Shown piece after piece: positions 25,707 to 34,181 of a stretch of 64,000 nucleotides of DNA; position 1 is the first letter of the stretch; each line of letters starts with the position of its first letter. A program made the position numbers and the translations under genes. The stretch comes from Mycobacterium pinniadriaticum. Lineage in GTDB: Bacteria; Actinomycetota; Actinomycetes; Mycobacteriales; Mycobacteriaceae. The notes below the pieces were generated by a model that saw only the letters and a program-made list of their open reading frames with translations, was not told the DNA's origin and ran no database searches. The stretch lies in NCBI RefSeq assembly GCF_026242045.1, contig NZ_JAPJDO010000003.1, positions 284,170-348,169 of the forward strand, read 5' to 3'.

Positions 25707-26753
25707 ATGAACATTCGTAAGTTGACGGCGGCAGTCACCGCGGCTGCCGTCGCAATGCTGGTTGGAGCCTGTGGAGGTACCGGGACGTCGGGCTCCGGTG
25801 ATGGCACCACCTTGACGGTCTACACCGCCGACGGCCTCGGCACCTGGTACAAGAGCCAGTTCGCCAAGTTCACCAAGGACACCGGCATCAACGTCAACAT
25901 GGTCGAAGCCGGCTCCGGTGAGGTGGTGTCGCGAGTGGAGAAGGAGCAGTCCAACCCGCAGGCCGACCTGCTGGTGACCCTGCCTCCCTTCATCCAGAAG
26001 GCCGACAAGTCCGGCCTGCTGCAGGCCAGCGGTGCCGACACCACCGGGATTTCGCCGGACCTGGTCGGTCCCGACGGTAACTACGTGGCGATCGTGAACA
26101 ACGCCCTGAGCTTCATCGCCAACCCGGGCGCGGACCCGCAGCCGGCCAGCTGGGACGATCTGCTCAAGCCCGAATTCAAAGGCAAACTGCAGTATTCGAC
26201 TCCCGGGCAGGCCGGTGACGGGACCGCGGTGCTGGTCTTGCTCCAGCATCTGATGGGCAAGCCGGGCGCCCTGGACTATCTGGGCAAGCTGCAGGTCAAC
26301 AACGTCGGGCCGTCATCGTCCACCGGAAAGCTGCAACCCAAGGTCAGCAACGGCGAGTTGCTGGTCGCCAACGGCGATGTGCAGATGAACCTGGGCTCCA
26401 TCAAGGACGACGGCTCGAAGTTCAACATCTTCTTCCCGGCGATGGCCGACCACAGCCGGACCACCGTGGCGCTGCCCTATGTCGCGGGTGTCACCAAGGG
26501 CGCTCCGCACGCCGACGATGCCAAGAAGTTGCTGGCATTCCTGATCTCCGACGATGTCCAGAAGACCGTCGCACCAGAGGCATTGGGCATCCCGGTGAAG
26601 GACGCGATCGCCAAGACCTCCACGGTCTCGTCGGACACCAACACCCCGACCGGCCTGCTCAACGGCGTGCAGGTCTGGACGCCGGACTGGAACGCGGTGC
26701 TGACCGACCTCGACGCCGATCTCGCCGCCTACCAGAAGGCCACCGGGAGCTGA
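25707..26753 (+). CDS. Phosphonate ABC transporter substrate-binding lipoprotein
   Basis: 348 residues. Signal peptide with lipobox LVGAC (Cys near residue 23). The mature protein has the extracellular binding fold of the PhnS/iron-binding group (LTVYTADGLGTWYKSQFAKFTKDTG at the start). In 2-aminoethylphosphonate importers this protein captures the ligand outside the membrane. ATG at 25707 follows GAGGAG; an upstream ATG at 25701 lies too close to that site. Confidence 0.87.
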   Translation: MNIRKLTAAVTAAAVAMLVGACGGTGTSGSGDGTTLTVYTADGLGTWYKSQFAKFTKDTGINVNMVEAGSGEVVSRVEKEQSNPQADLLVTLPPFIQKADKSGLLQASGADTTGISPDLVGPDGNYVAIVNNALSFIANPGADPQPASWDDLLKPEFKGKLQYSTPGQAGDGTAVLVLLQHLMGKPGALDYLGKLQVNNVGPSSSTGKLQPKVSNGELLVANGDVQMNLGSIKDDGSKFNIFFPAMADHSRTTVALPYVAGVTKGAPHADDAKKLLAFLISDDVQKTVAPEALGIPVKDAIAKTSTVSSDTNTPTGLLNGVQVWTPDWNAVLTDLDADLAAYQKATGS

Positions 26754-26754
26754 C

Positions 26755-27927
26755 GTGGCCGATATCGGCGTCAGCTCCTCTCCGACCACCGCAGCCGCGC
26801 AGCAGACGCCGACACTGCCGGAGGCCACCCCCGCGATCACCTTTGATCGCGTCGGGGTGGCCTACGGGCGGGGCAAGAAGTCGACCGACGCCCTGGTCGA
26901 CTTCAACCTGAAGGTCGCCCCGGGTGAAACCGTCGCACTGCTGGGCCCCAGCGGTTCGGGCAAGTCGACGGCGCTCAACGCCTTGGCGGGATTCGTCCGG
27001 CCGACCTCCGGTCGGGTGCGCCTCGACGGGCGCGACGTGACGGATCTGCCGCCGGCCAAGCGCGGCATCGGGGTGGTCCTGCAGTCCTATGCGCTGTTTC
27101 CGCACATGCGGGTCGCCGAGAACGTGGCGTTCGGCCTCAAGTCCCACCGCGTTCCGCGCGGTGAGATCGGGCCGCGTGTCGCCGAGGCTCTCGACATGGT
27201 GGGCATGTCCGCTTTCGGAAAGCGGCTGCCTCGTGAGCTTTCCGGCGGTCAGCAGCAGCGAGTGGCGATCGCGCGGGCGCTGGCGATCCGGCCCAAGGTG
27301 TTGCTGCTGGACGAGCCGCTGGCGGCGCTGGACGCCCAGTTGCGTCACTCGATGCTGGCCGAATTGCAGCAGCTCAAGGAGGCCTTGCCCGAGACCGCGA
27401 TGCTGTATGTCACGCACGACCAAGCCGAAGCGCTGGCGTTGGCCGACCGCATCGTCGTGATGAACGATGCCAGGCTGATGGACGTCGACACCGCTGAAAA
27501 CCTGTGGAAACGACCACCGACCAGCTTCACCGCGGCCTTCCTGGGAGGTGCCAACCTGATCCCGTGCACCGTCGGGCGGGTCATCGGAACCTCAGCGCTG
27601 GTGAGCATCGCGCACAAGACCGTCAGCGCGGAGGCACCACAGCCAGCCGTCGGCAAGATCGACTGGGCGCCGGGATCGCAGGCGCTGCTCTGCATTCGGC
27701 CGCATGCCCTGCAGATCGTCGGACTGGGACATCCGGAAGCTTTGCGCGCCAACGTCAATGCCTCCGTGTGGCGAGGATCGACAACCCGTGTGGTCTTGTC
27801 TGTCAACGGGCTGTCCGATCTGCTCATCGAGGTCGACGCACCCGGCCACACCGGGTATCCGGTGGGTGCCGAAGTGGGGCTGCGCTTTCCGCAGCCTGCC
27901 GGGGTATTGGTACGGGCCGGGCGGTGA
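26755..27927 (+). CDS. Phosphonate ABC transporter ATPase
   Basis: 390 residues. Walker A GPSGSGKST, signature LSGGQQQRVAIARAL, Walker B VLLLDEPLAALD and the switch His in THDQAE are all intact. The last ~120 residues are a TOBE-type domain as in PotA/PhnT ATPases. GTG start one base after the lipoprotein stop. Drives import through the two permeases that follow. Confidence 0.92.
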   Translation: MADIGVSSSPTTAAAQQTPTLPEATPAITFDRVGVAYGRGKKSTDALVDFNLKVAPGETVALLGPSGSGKSTALNALAGFVRPTSGRVRLDGRDVTDLPPAKRGIGVVLQSYALFPHMRVAENVAFGLKSHRVPRGEIGPRVAEALDMVGMSAFGKRLPRELSGGQQQRVAIARALAIRPKVLLLDEPLAALDAQLRHSMLAELQQLKEALPETAMLYVTHDQAEALALADRIVVMNDARLMDVDTAENLWKRPPTSFTAAFLGGANLIPCTVGRVIGTSALVSIAHKTVSAEAPQPAVGKIDWAPGSQALLCIRPHALQIVGLGHPEALRANVNASVWRGSTTRVVLSVNGLSDLLIEVDAPGHTGYPVGAEVGLRFPQPAGVLVRAGR

Positions 27928-28823
27928 CCGCGCTTCTCGAGCGGTCGGCACCGGCCGGTGATACGCCGCGCAAGCGTTCGCTCGCCCGAATCCGCCCGGT
28001 GCTGTGGACGCTGCCCCCGTTGCTCATCGTGCTGGTCGCGGCGGTCTATCCACTGGTGCGGGTGTGCCTGGAGTCGCTCAGCCCCCGCGACGGCAGCGCG
28101 GGCATCAGCACCTGGACGTCCGTCCTGGGTTCACAGGTCTTCCGGTCCGCCCTGTGGCGCACCGTGGCCATCTCGGTGACCTCCACCATCGGCTGCCTGA
28201 TCCTGGGCACCTTCCTGGCAATCGTGCTGGCGTTCATCCCTTTTCCGGGGTCATCACTGGTCGGCCGGCTGATCGACACGATCCTGGCCTTGCCGTCGTT
28301 CCTGATCACCCTGGCTTTCACCTTTCTCTACGGTAGTGCCGGTGCGGTGAACGCGCTGATCGCCAGCGTCACCGGCGCCAGTTCCCCGGCGCTCAACTTC
28401 CTGTACACCCCGGCCGGGGTGATCGCCGCCGAGATCACGTTCTTCACCCCGTTCGTCATCCGCCCGCTGCTGGCCGCGTTCGCCTTGCTGCCCCGCCAGC
28501 AACTCGATGTCGCTGCCAGCCTCGGCGCCTCTCCCCTGCGTGTGCTGCGCTCGGTGATCATGCCGGAGGCATGGCCTGCCTTGATGGCCGGCGGCAGCCT
28601 GGTATTGCTGTTGACGCTCAACGAGTTCGGCATCGTGCTGTTCACCGGCGCCAAGGGCGTCATCACCCTGCCGGTGCTCATCTACACTCGCGGCATCGTG
28701 ACGTTCGACCTGGCCGGAGCTGCCGTCATCGCCACCGTTCAGATCGTCCTGTCGCTGGTGCTGTACATCGGCTACCGAATGATCTTCGCCCGGGTCACCG
28801 CTGGCCCAAGCCGGGAGGACTAG
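27924..28823 (+). CDS. Phosphonate ABC transporter permease 1
   Basis: 299 residues with about six membrane helices. The cytoplasmic EAA-loop is DVAASLGASPLRVLRSVIMP. GTG overlaps the ATPase stop (GTGA). Paired with the next gene it forms the heterodimeric channel. The last residues are charged and cytoplasmic. Confidence 0.9.
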   Translation: MTALLERSAPAGDTPRKRSLARIRPVLWTLPPLLIVLVAAVYPLVRVCLESLSPRDGSAGISTWTSVLGSQVFRSALWRTVAISVTSTIGCLILGTFLAIVLAFIPFPGSSLVGRLIDTILALPSFLITLAFTFLYGSAGAVNALIASVTGASSPALNFLYTPAGVIAAEITFFTPFVIRPLLAAFALLPRQQLDVAASLGASPLRVLRSVIMPEAWPALMAGGSLVLLLTLNEFGIVLFTGAKGVITLPVLIYTRGIVTFDLAGAAVIATVQIVLSLVLYIGYRMIFARVTAGPSRED

Positions 28824-28826
28824 CCG

Positions 28827-29624
28827 ATGTTGTTGTGGAGCAGGCGTGGTCGGGCGATGGCACTCGCCGGGTTCGGGTTGGTGGTGCTGGTGGTCTTCGT
28901 CGCGCCGCTGGCCACGGTGGTGCTGGCCGGACTCGCCGGATCCTGGAACGGTCCGCTACCGTCGGACCTGGGGTTCGCCCGGTTCGGGCAGGCGCTGTCC
29001 GGTGAGAACCTCGCCAGTCTGTCGGTGAGTCTGCAGACCGCGTTCCTGGGCGGCGGGCTCGCCCTGTTCCTGGGCAGCTGGGCGGCGATCGCATCGCGTG
29101 GTGCGCCCCGGTGGTTGGGCCGGCTCACCGACGCGGTGTTCCATTTGCCGATCGCGGTGCCGTCGGTCGCCATCGGGCTGGGGCTGTTGATCGCGTTCAA
29201 CTCCCGCCCATTGCTGCTGGGCGGTACTCGCTGGATCGTTATCCTGGCCCACTTCGTACTGGTGTTGGCGTTCGCGTTCAGCGCCGTGTCGGCGGCGTTG
29301 GACCGGCAGAACCCGGCCTTCGGACAGGCCGCCGAGTCGCTCGGGGCCGGGCCTGCCCGGGTGCTCTTCCGGATCACCCTCCCCTTGCTGTTGCCCGCGC
29401 TGGGCGCGGCGGCCGGCCTGGCGGTGGCGTTGTCGATGGGCGAGCTCGGCGCCACGGTGATGGTGTATCCCGCGACCTGGAAGACGTTGCCGGTGACCAT
29501 CTTCGGACTCACCGACCGCGGGCAGGCGTTCCAAGCGGCGGCCAGCACCACGGTGCTGCTGCTGGTGACACTGCTGGTGCTGATCACCCTCGGGCGGATC
29601 AGGGGCCGCGCTGCGCTACGTTAG
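28827..29624 (+). CDS. Phosphonate ABC transporter permease 2
   Basis: 265 residues with about six membrane helices; EAA-loop GQAAESLGAGPARVLFRITLPLL. ATG four bases after the first permease stop. Last gene of the operon; the next gene (mpt64) has its own 5' region. Confidence 0.9.
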   Translation: MLLWSRRGRAMALAGFGLVVLVVFVAPLATVVLAGLAGSWNGPLPSDLGFARFGQALSGENLASLSVSLQTAFLGGGLALFLGSWAAIASRGAPRWLGRLTDAVFHLPIAVPSVAIGLGLLIAFNSRPLLLGGTRWIVILAHFVLVLAFAFSAVSAALDRQNPAFGQAAESLGAGPARVLFRITLPLLLPALGAAAGLAVALSMGELGATVMVYPATWKTLPVTIFGLTDRGQAFQAAASTTVLLLVTLLVLITLGRIRGRAALR

Positions 29625-29641
29625 CCGGCGCAATCATGTCC

Positions 29642-29647
29642 TAGTCT
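29642..29647 (+). promoter_or_regulatory. Candidate -10 box (TAGTCT) for mpt64
   Basis: TAGTCT lies 17 bases after the permease stop and would give a 5' leader of about 40 bases that includes the hairpin at 29651-29676. No good -35 was seen. Confidence 0.4.
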
Positions 29648-29650
29648 GGG

Positions 29651-29676
29651 TCGTCGGCGGTACCTGTCGCCGACGA
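29651..29676. terminator. Hairpin between phosphonate operon and mpt64
   Basis: Perfect 9-bp stem TCGTCGGCG/CGCCGACGA with an 8-base loop. It may end the phosphonate operon or be a 5' leader stem-loop of mpt64. Confidence 0.55.
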
Positions 29677-29693
29677 ACAGGAAGGGACTGGGC

Positions 29694-30383
29694 ATGCGCA
29701 TCCTGAAGGTGGCAACGCTGGTCGCGGCGGTCACCGTGGCCAGCGCTCCCGGCATCGCCGGGGCCGCGCCGAAGAACTACTGCGCCGACCTCAAGGGCGT
29801 CGACAACGACCAGACCTGCCAGATTCTGATGTCCGAACCCTCCTACCAGGTCAACATCAGCTTCCCCAGCGACTACCCCGACCTGAAGGCCGTCGCCGAC
29901 TACGTCAGCCAGACCCGCGACGGCTTCCTGAACGTGGCCAGGAGTTCCACCCCGCTCGACGTGCCCTACGAGCTGGACATTACCGCCACCAGCTACGACT
30001 CGGCGATCCCGCCACGGGGCACCCAGAGTTTGGTTCTGCAGACCTACGAGAACATCGGTGGCGCACACCCGGCGACGTTGTTCAAGGCGTTCAACTGGGA
30101 TCAGGCCTTCCGCAAGCCGATCACCTTCGACACGCTGTGGCAGCCGGGCAGCGACCCACTCAAGGTCGTCTTCCCGATCGTGGTTTCCGAGCTGCAGAAG
30201 CAGACCGGCCAGCCGGTTTTCGTGGACCCGATCGCCGGCATGGATCCCGCCAACTATCAGGACTTCGCCATCACCAACGATGGAGTCATCTTCTTCTTCA
30301 GTCAGGGCGAACTGCTGCCCGAGGCCGCCGGCGCCACCCAGATCCTGGTTCCGCGCGCGGCGATCGACCCGCTGCTCGCGTAG
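29694..30383 (+). CDS. mpt64: Secreted immunogenic protein MPT64 homologue
   Basis: 229 residues. Signal peptide cleaved near residue 24 (IAGA-APKNYC). From memory the match to M. tuberculosis MPT64 (228 residues) is continuous: APKNYCADLKG, SQTRDGFLN, AIPPRGTQSLVL, KAFNWDQAFRKPITFDTLW, QDFAITNDGVIFFF and LLPEAAGATQ. It carries the RsiV/DUF3298-type C-terminal fold. Secreted, function unknown. RBS GGAAGGGA ten bases before the ATG. MPT64 was first known from tuberculosis-complex strains, but homologues are frequent in fast growers. Confidence 0.93.
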   Translation: MRILKVATLVAAVTVASAPGIAGAAPKNYCADLKGVDNDQTCQILMSEPSYQVNISFPSDYPDLKAVADYVSQTRDGFLNVARSSTPLDVPYELDITATSYDSAIPPRGTQSLVLQTYENIGGAHPATLFKAFNWDQAFRKPITFDTLWQPGSDPLKVVFPIVVSELQKQTGQPVFVDPIAGMDPANYQDFAITNDGVIFFFSQGELLPEAAGATQILVPRAAIDPLLA

Positions 30384-30387
30384 CGGC

Positions 30388-30621
30388 TCAAAACGCCGGC
30401 AGGTGGGCCGCGGCTGCCATCGGCAGACGTCCGGCGCCTCGGCTGCGGCCCTCGTCCATCGCGGGCACGCGGGCGGCCATCGCGGGCACGCCGCCGGACC
30501 AGGACGCGTCGATCGGGGCCAGGGGTGCCGCCCCGCTGAGGCTGCTGGCGGCCCGTTCCAGCCAGCGGATGATCCGATCCTTCATGGCTGACCTCCTGGT
30601 TCGGTGTTGTCGCGTTGCCAT
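30388..30621 (-). CDS. Small basic/amphipathic protein, unknown function
   Basis: 77 residues from ATG 30621 (AAGGAG five bases upstream) or 65 from the in-frame ATG 30585, which has a perfect AGGAGG six bases upstream. The common part begins MKDRIIRWLERAASSLSG, a short amphipathic helix, followed by an Ala/Pro/Met-rich tail. Opposite strand to mpt64 and divergent from the GH64-like gene. The two good ribosome sites are the main evidence. No family recognised. Confidence 0.5.
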   Translation of the reverse strand: MATRQHRTRRSAMKDRIIRWLERAASSLSGAAPLAPIDASWSGGVPAMAARVPAMDEGRSRGAGRLPMAAAAHLPAF

Positions 30622-30769
30622 TGACTCTCCTTCGTCGTGGCCGCTCCCGGTATCGGGAGGTTGGCGGATACGGCGGCTGAATCCGGTGTCCACCGATCGG
30701 GGGACATCTCGGCGATCCCGGATAGAGTCACTCGGCAAAGGGATGTGCGGGTCGAGGATCGGGGGTCTG

Positions 30770-32947
30770 ATGGCGTCCAACAAGACGCGGGCACGCGTCG
30801 GCGCGGCGGTGTTCGCCGCCGGATTGTCGCTGTCGGCTCCGCATGGCACCGGAATCGCGTCCGCCGACTCGGCCGACGCCGGGTCGGTCTCGGCGGGCTC
30901 GGCGTCGAAGACCTCCGTCGCGCACTCGGCGCGAAAAACGCAACCATCGCGCTCCACCCCGGCGACACGGGGCTCGGCAAGCCGACCCCGGGCGGCGGCC
31001 GGCCCAGCGCGCAGGCTGCCGAAGTCGGTGCTCTCGGTCTCGAGACGGGTCAGCCCGGCACTGGCCCGCCCGGCGCGCACCGAACTGCCCGCTGCTGTGG
31101 TCACCGCCGTGGCGGTCACCGCCGTGGCGGCGGTTCCCCCCGTCCCGGCAGTCACGTGCCGAACGTGCGGTGCGGTGACGGCCTTTCCCGGCGAGCACGC
31201 GATCGCCGCGGCGCTGGGGCGAGCGTTCAACTCGGTCGCCAATCTCTTGTCGCGCCTGCCGGCGAATCCCGTCACCGATTTCCTCGAAGGCGGCCTGTTA
31301 TTGGTGCGCCGCACGTTCTTTCCGTTCCTCACCCAGGGTCCGGAGTGTGTCACCGACAAGAGTTGCTTCGGCGCGAACCTGACCGCTGCCGACCTGTCGG
31401 GCAAGGATCTGACCGGGGTGAATTTCACCCGTGCCGAGCTGGCGAACGCTGATCTGTCCGGCGCGGACTTGACCGGCGCGCTGCTGAGCTACGCGGACCT
31501 GACCGGGGCCAACCTGCACGACGCGACCCTCACCGGCGTCACCTGGCACCGGACGACCTGCCCCGACGGCGCCAAATCCAGCAGCGGATGCTCGGCCACG
31601 ACGTCACCGCCGTCGATCACGATCCACAACAGCTCTGGGCAGACGATCTGGGTGTACAACCTGACCACGTCCGGCAATTACAGCATTCCCGCCGGTTTCA
31701 CGCCGGTCCAGGTGCAGGCCGGGGACACCACCGCGGTGACGCTCGCCGTCGGCACCGCCGCGGCGGGCTCTCCGGAGAACCGGATCTACATCGTGGAGGG
31801 GTCCGCCGGATTCACCCTGCCGGTGAGCTCGCCGGGCGGTGTCGACGCATTCAATCCGACCGCGCCCACGGCGGGCAACTCCTTCGACAACTACAGCTTC
31901 CTGGAGTACAACTACTACGCCGTCAACGGCGGTTATCAATACACCATCGATACGTCCTATATCGACGAGTGGTCGTTGCCGATCCAGCTGCAGTTCCACC
32001 TCAATGGGGCCGACTGGTCGGGTGCGCAGGACGGAAAGACTTACGGATTCAACGATTTCGACACAGTCGTCAATCAATTGACAACGGCCGGCGGCCCGTA
32101 CGCGGATCTGGTGTGGAGCGGTACCACGCCGTGGTCGCCGTACCCACCGGCAACGGTCAGCCGGATCATCGGTCCCGACAAGGTGTGGACCCAGCAGTCC
32201 ACCGAGCCGGCGAGCAACATCAACATGAACAACACCGGCTGGGTGCCGGCCTCGTATCAGGATTTCGTCCAGTACGGTTCCGTGGCAGGCAGTTATCCCT
32301 ACGCCTACAACGGAACCCAGTACTCCACGGACGGCAACTTCACGTTCTGGAAGACCTCGGTGTCCGGCCCCGGATCCACTCCCTACCCGATCGCGTTGCG
32401 CACCGCGGCGGTGCTCGACGGGTTTCCCGCCGACGCGAACGGGGTCTACGGATTCTTCACCTATCCCAATGACGAGACCGCCGGACAGTTCACCAACATT
32501 CCCGATGCCGTGTCGCTGGACGTCTACGTGTTCGGCACCTCGGACGGGGTCAGCGACAGCGTGATCACCGGCGGCACCTGGCTGTACTCGAGTTCCTCGG
32601 CGGCTACGCCGCTACACGGCACCGACGCCACCGACACCTACGTCCTCGACCATGCCTTCGCCAGCGGAGACGACGCACCGCTGCTCGATGCCCGCACGCT
32701 CGATCACGACGTCGTCGTGATCGACAAGGCAGCGCTGGACGGGGCGACCAGCTCGTCGGTCGACATCGTCACCAGCGCCCAGTTCGGCGATGGCGGTGCC
32801 GCCAACTACACCAGCCAGTTCGTCTACGAAACCTCCACCGGATATCTGTACTTCGACCGTGATCCGGACCTGCCCGGCTACACGGCGGTGCTCGCCAATC
32901 TGTCGGGCAGTTCCATCGACCCGTCCTCGTCGGTGTTCGTACTGTAG
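30770..32947 (+). CDS. Secreted multidomain protein: pentapeptide repeats plus GH64-like domain
   Basis: 725 residues from ATG 30770 with GGGGG five bases upstream. Signal peptide to about residue 32 (IASA-DS), then a Ser/Arg/Pro-rich linker. Residues ~203-260 are about ten pentapeptide repeats (ADLSG KDLTG VNFTR AELAN). From ~280 to ~600 is a domain like GH64 beta-1,3-glucanase/thaumatin folds (TIHNSSGQTIWVYN, DEWSLPIQLQFHLN, FTYPNDETAGQFTNIPD). The final ~100 residues (FVYETSTGYLYFDRDPD, TAVLANLSG) resemble the C-terminal segment of calcium-binding type-I-secreted proteins. A glucan-binding or -cleaving role is inferred. Confidence 0.75.
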   Translation: MASNKTRARVGAAVFAAGLSLSAPHGTGIASADSADAGSVSAGSASKTSVAHSARKTQPSRSTPATRGSASRPRAAAGPARRLPKSVLSVSRRVSPALARPARTELPAAVVTAVAVTAVAAVPPVPAVTCRTCGAVTAFPGEHAIAAALGRAFNSVANLLSRLPANPVTDFLEGGLLLVRRTFFPFLTQGPECVTDKSCFGANLTAADLSGKDLTGVNFTRAELANADLSGADLTGALLSYADLTGANLHDATLTGVTWHRTTCPDGAKSSSGCSATTSPPSITIHNSSGQTIWVYNLTTSGNYSIPAGFTPVQVQAGDTTAVTLAVGTAAAGSPENRIYIVEGSAGFTLPVSSPGGVDAFNPTAPTAGNSFDNYSFLEYNYYAVNGGYQYTIDTSYIDEWSLPIQLQFHLNGADWSGAQDGKTYGFNDFDTVVNQLTTAGGPYADLVWSGTTPWSPYPPATVSRIIGPDKVWTQQSTEPASNINMNNTGWVPASYQDFVQYGSVAGSYPYAYNGTQYSTDGNFTFWKTSVSGPGSTPYPIALRTAAVLDGFPADANGVYGFFTYPNDETAGQFTNIPDAVSLDVYVFGTSDGVSDSVITGGTWLYSSSSAATPLHGTDATDTYVLDHAFASGDDAPLLDARTLDHDVVVIDKAALDGATSSSVDIVTSAQFGDGGAANYTSQFVYETSTGYLYFDRDPDLPGYTAVLANLSGSSIDPSSSVFVL

Positions 32948-32952
32948 ATGTC

Positions 32953-34113
32953 ATGCCCCGACTCCCCCGCCGGATCGCGTCGGACCTGAACGCGCGCCTG
33001 CGCAGCCCCGAAACCGCCGCGGTGGTAGCGGGTTTGGAGGGCAAACTCACCGAGCGGCGCCGTGACTACAAGCTGCAGTCCGGTGCGTTCCGCGGCGTGC
33101 GGGTGCTCGTCTACCGCGGGTTCGTGGCCGACGACGTGGCAAAGGTCCGGGTCCGGGTGATCGAGACCCCCGAGCTGCCAGGCGACAGCCGCATCCCGTA
33201 CTGGGACGTGGCGCAGAGCAATGTGCGCCGGCATGCGGCGCTGTCCATCGCCGGGGCCGAGGTGGAGTTGCGGATCGGCCGGCACCGGGCCACCGAGGTG
33301 ACCGACGGCCACGGCTTCGCCAACTTCGCGGTACCGGTACCGAAGTTGCGGGTCGGCTGGCATGCCGCCGACGCCGTCGCCACCGACATCGGCGACGACA
33401 ATCCGGCCGTGGGCGCCGGCTGGGTGGTCAAACCATCGCTGGCAGCACCGTTTCTGGTGGTCTCCGACATCGACGACACGATTCTGCTCACCGGTCTGAC
33501 CGAGGGTCTGACGATGGTGGCCCGGACGCTGTTGCGTGACGTGGAGCAGCGCACCGCGATTCCGGGGATGTCCCCGCTCTATCGGGGCTTGGCGCGCGGC
33601 GTTCCCGGCCGCTCCGGAAAGGCCCGCCCGGAACCGGAATTCTTCTATGTGTCGACCGGAAGTTGGTCGTTCTATCCGATGTTGGAAAAGTTCATGGAGC
33701 TGCGGGCCTTCCCGCCGGGCCCGATGTTCCTCACCGACTGGGGTCCGACCGAGCGGTACCTGAGGCGCAGCGGCGCCGAGCACAAGCGCGCGGCCGCCCG
33801 GCGGCTGTTCGAGGCCTATCCGCGTATGCGCTTCGTGCTGATCGGCGACAGCGGCCAGCGCGACCCGATGATCTATGAAGAGATGGCCCGGGAGTTTCCC
33901 GGCCGGGTGCTGCTGGCCCTCATCAGGCAGGTCGGGGCCGACGACGAGGAGCGCAACTCCCAGCTGCGCGAGCGCGCCGACGCGTTGCGGGGCGAGGACA
34001 TTCCCCTGCATCTGGTGGCCGACGCAACGCAGGCGGCCGAGCTGGCCCACCGCCTGCACCTCTGCGACCAGGACACGGTCGCCCAGGTGCGCGCCGAGGT
34101 TGACCATTCCTGA
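32953..34113 (+). CDS. App1-family phosphatase (DUF2183)
   Basis: 386 residues. The catalytic DxDDT motif is in VVSDIDDTIL near residue 175, followed by FYVSTGSWSFY, PMFLTDWG and FVLIGDSGQRDP, the conserved motifs of App1-type proteins related to yeast phosphatidate phosphatase. Probably cytoplasmic; a lipid-phosphate substrate is inferred from the family. ATG five bases after the stop of the GH64-like gene, so co-transcribed with it. Confidence 0.88.
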   Translation: MPRLPRRIASDLNARLRSPETAAVVAGLEGKLTERRRDYKLQSGAFRGVRVLVYRGFVADDVAKVRVRVIETPELPGDSRIPYWDVAQSNVRRHAALSIAGAEVELRIGRHRATEVTDGHGFANFAVPVPKLRVGWHAADAVATDIGDDNPAVGAGWVVKPSLAAPFLVVSDIDDTILLTGLTEGLTMVARTLLRDVEQRTAIPGMSPLYRGLARGVPGRSGKARPEPEFFYVSTGSWSFYPMLEKFMELRAFPPGPMFLTDWGPTERYLRRSGAEHKRAAARRLFEAYPRMRFVLIGDSGQRDPMIYEEMAREFPGRVLLALIRQVGADDEERNSQLRERADALRGEDIPLHLVADATQAAELAHRLHLCDQDTVAQVRAEVDHS

Positions 34114-34181
34114 CATCGAACTTTGCTGCAATGTTAGTCTCTGCTGGCTGCAGTCAAGAGGATCCTTGCTCAGGAGGTGGG

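Noticed and set aside
27504..27923. N-terminal extension of the first phosphonate permease frame
   Set aside because: Lies inside the ATPase gene; GTG 27924 with a GTGA overlap gives the normal permease length.
30137..30769. N-terminal extension of the GH64-like reading frame back to 30137
   Set aside because: It runs through mpt64 in another frame and is Arg-rich shadow sequence; a signal peptide begins right after ATG 30770.
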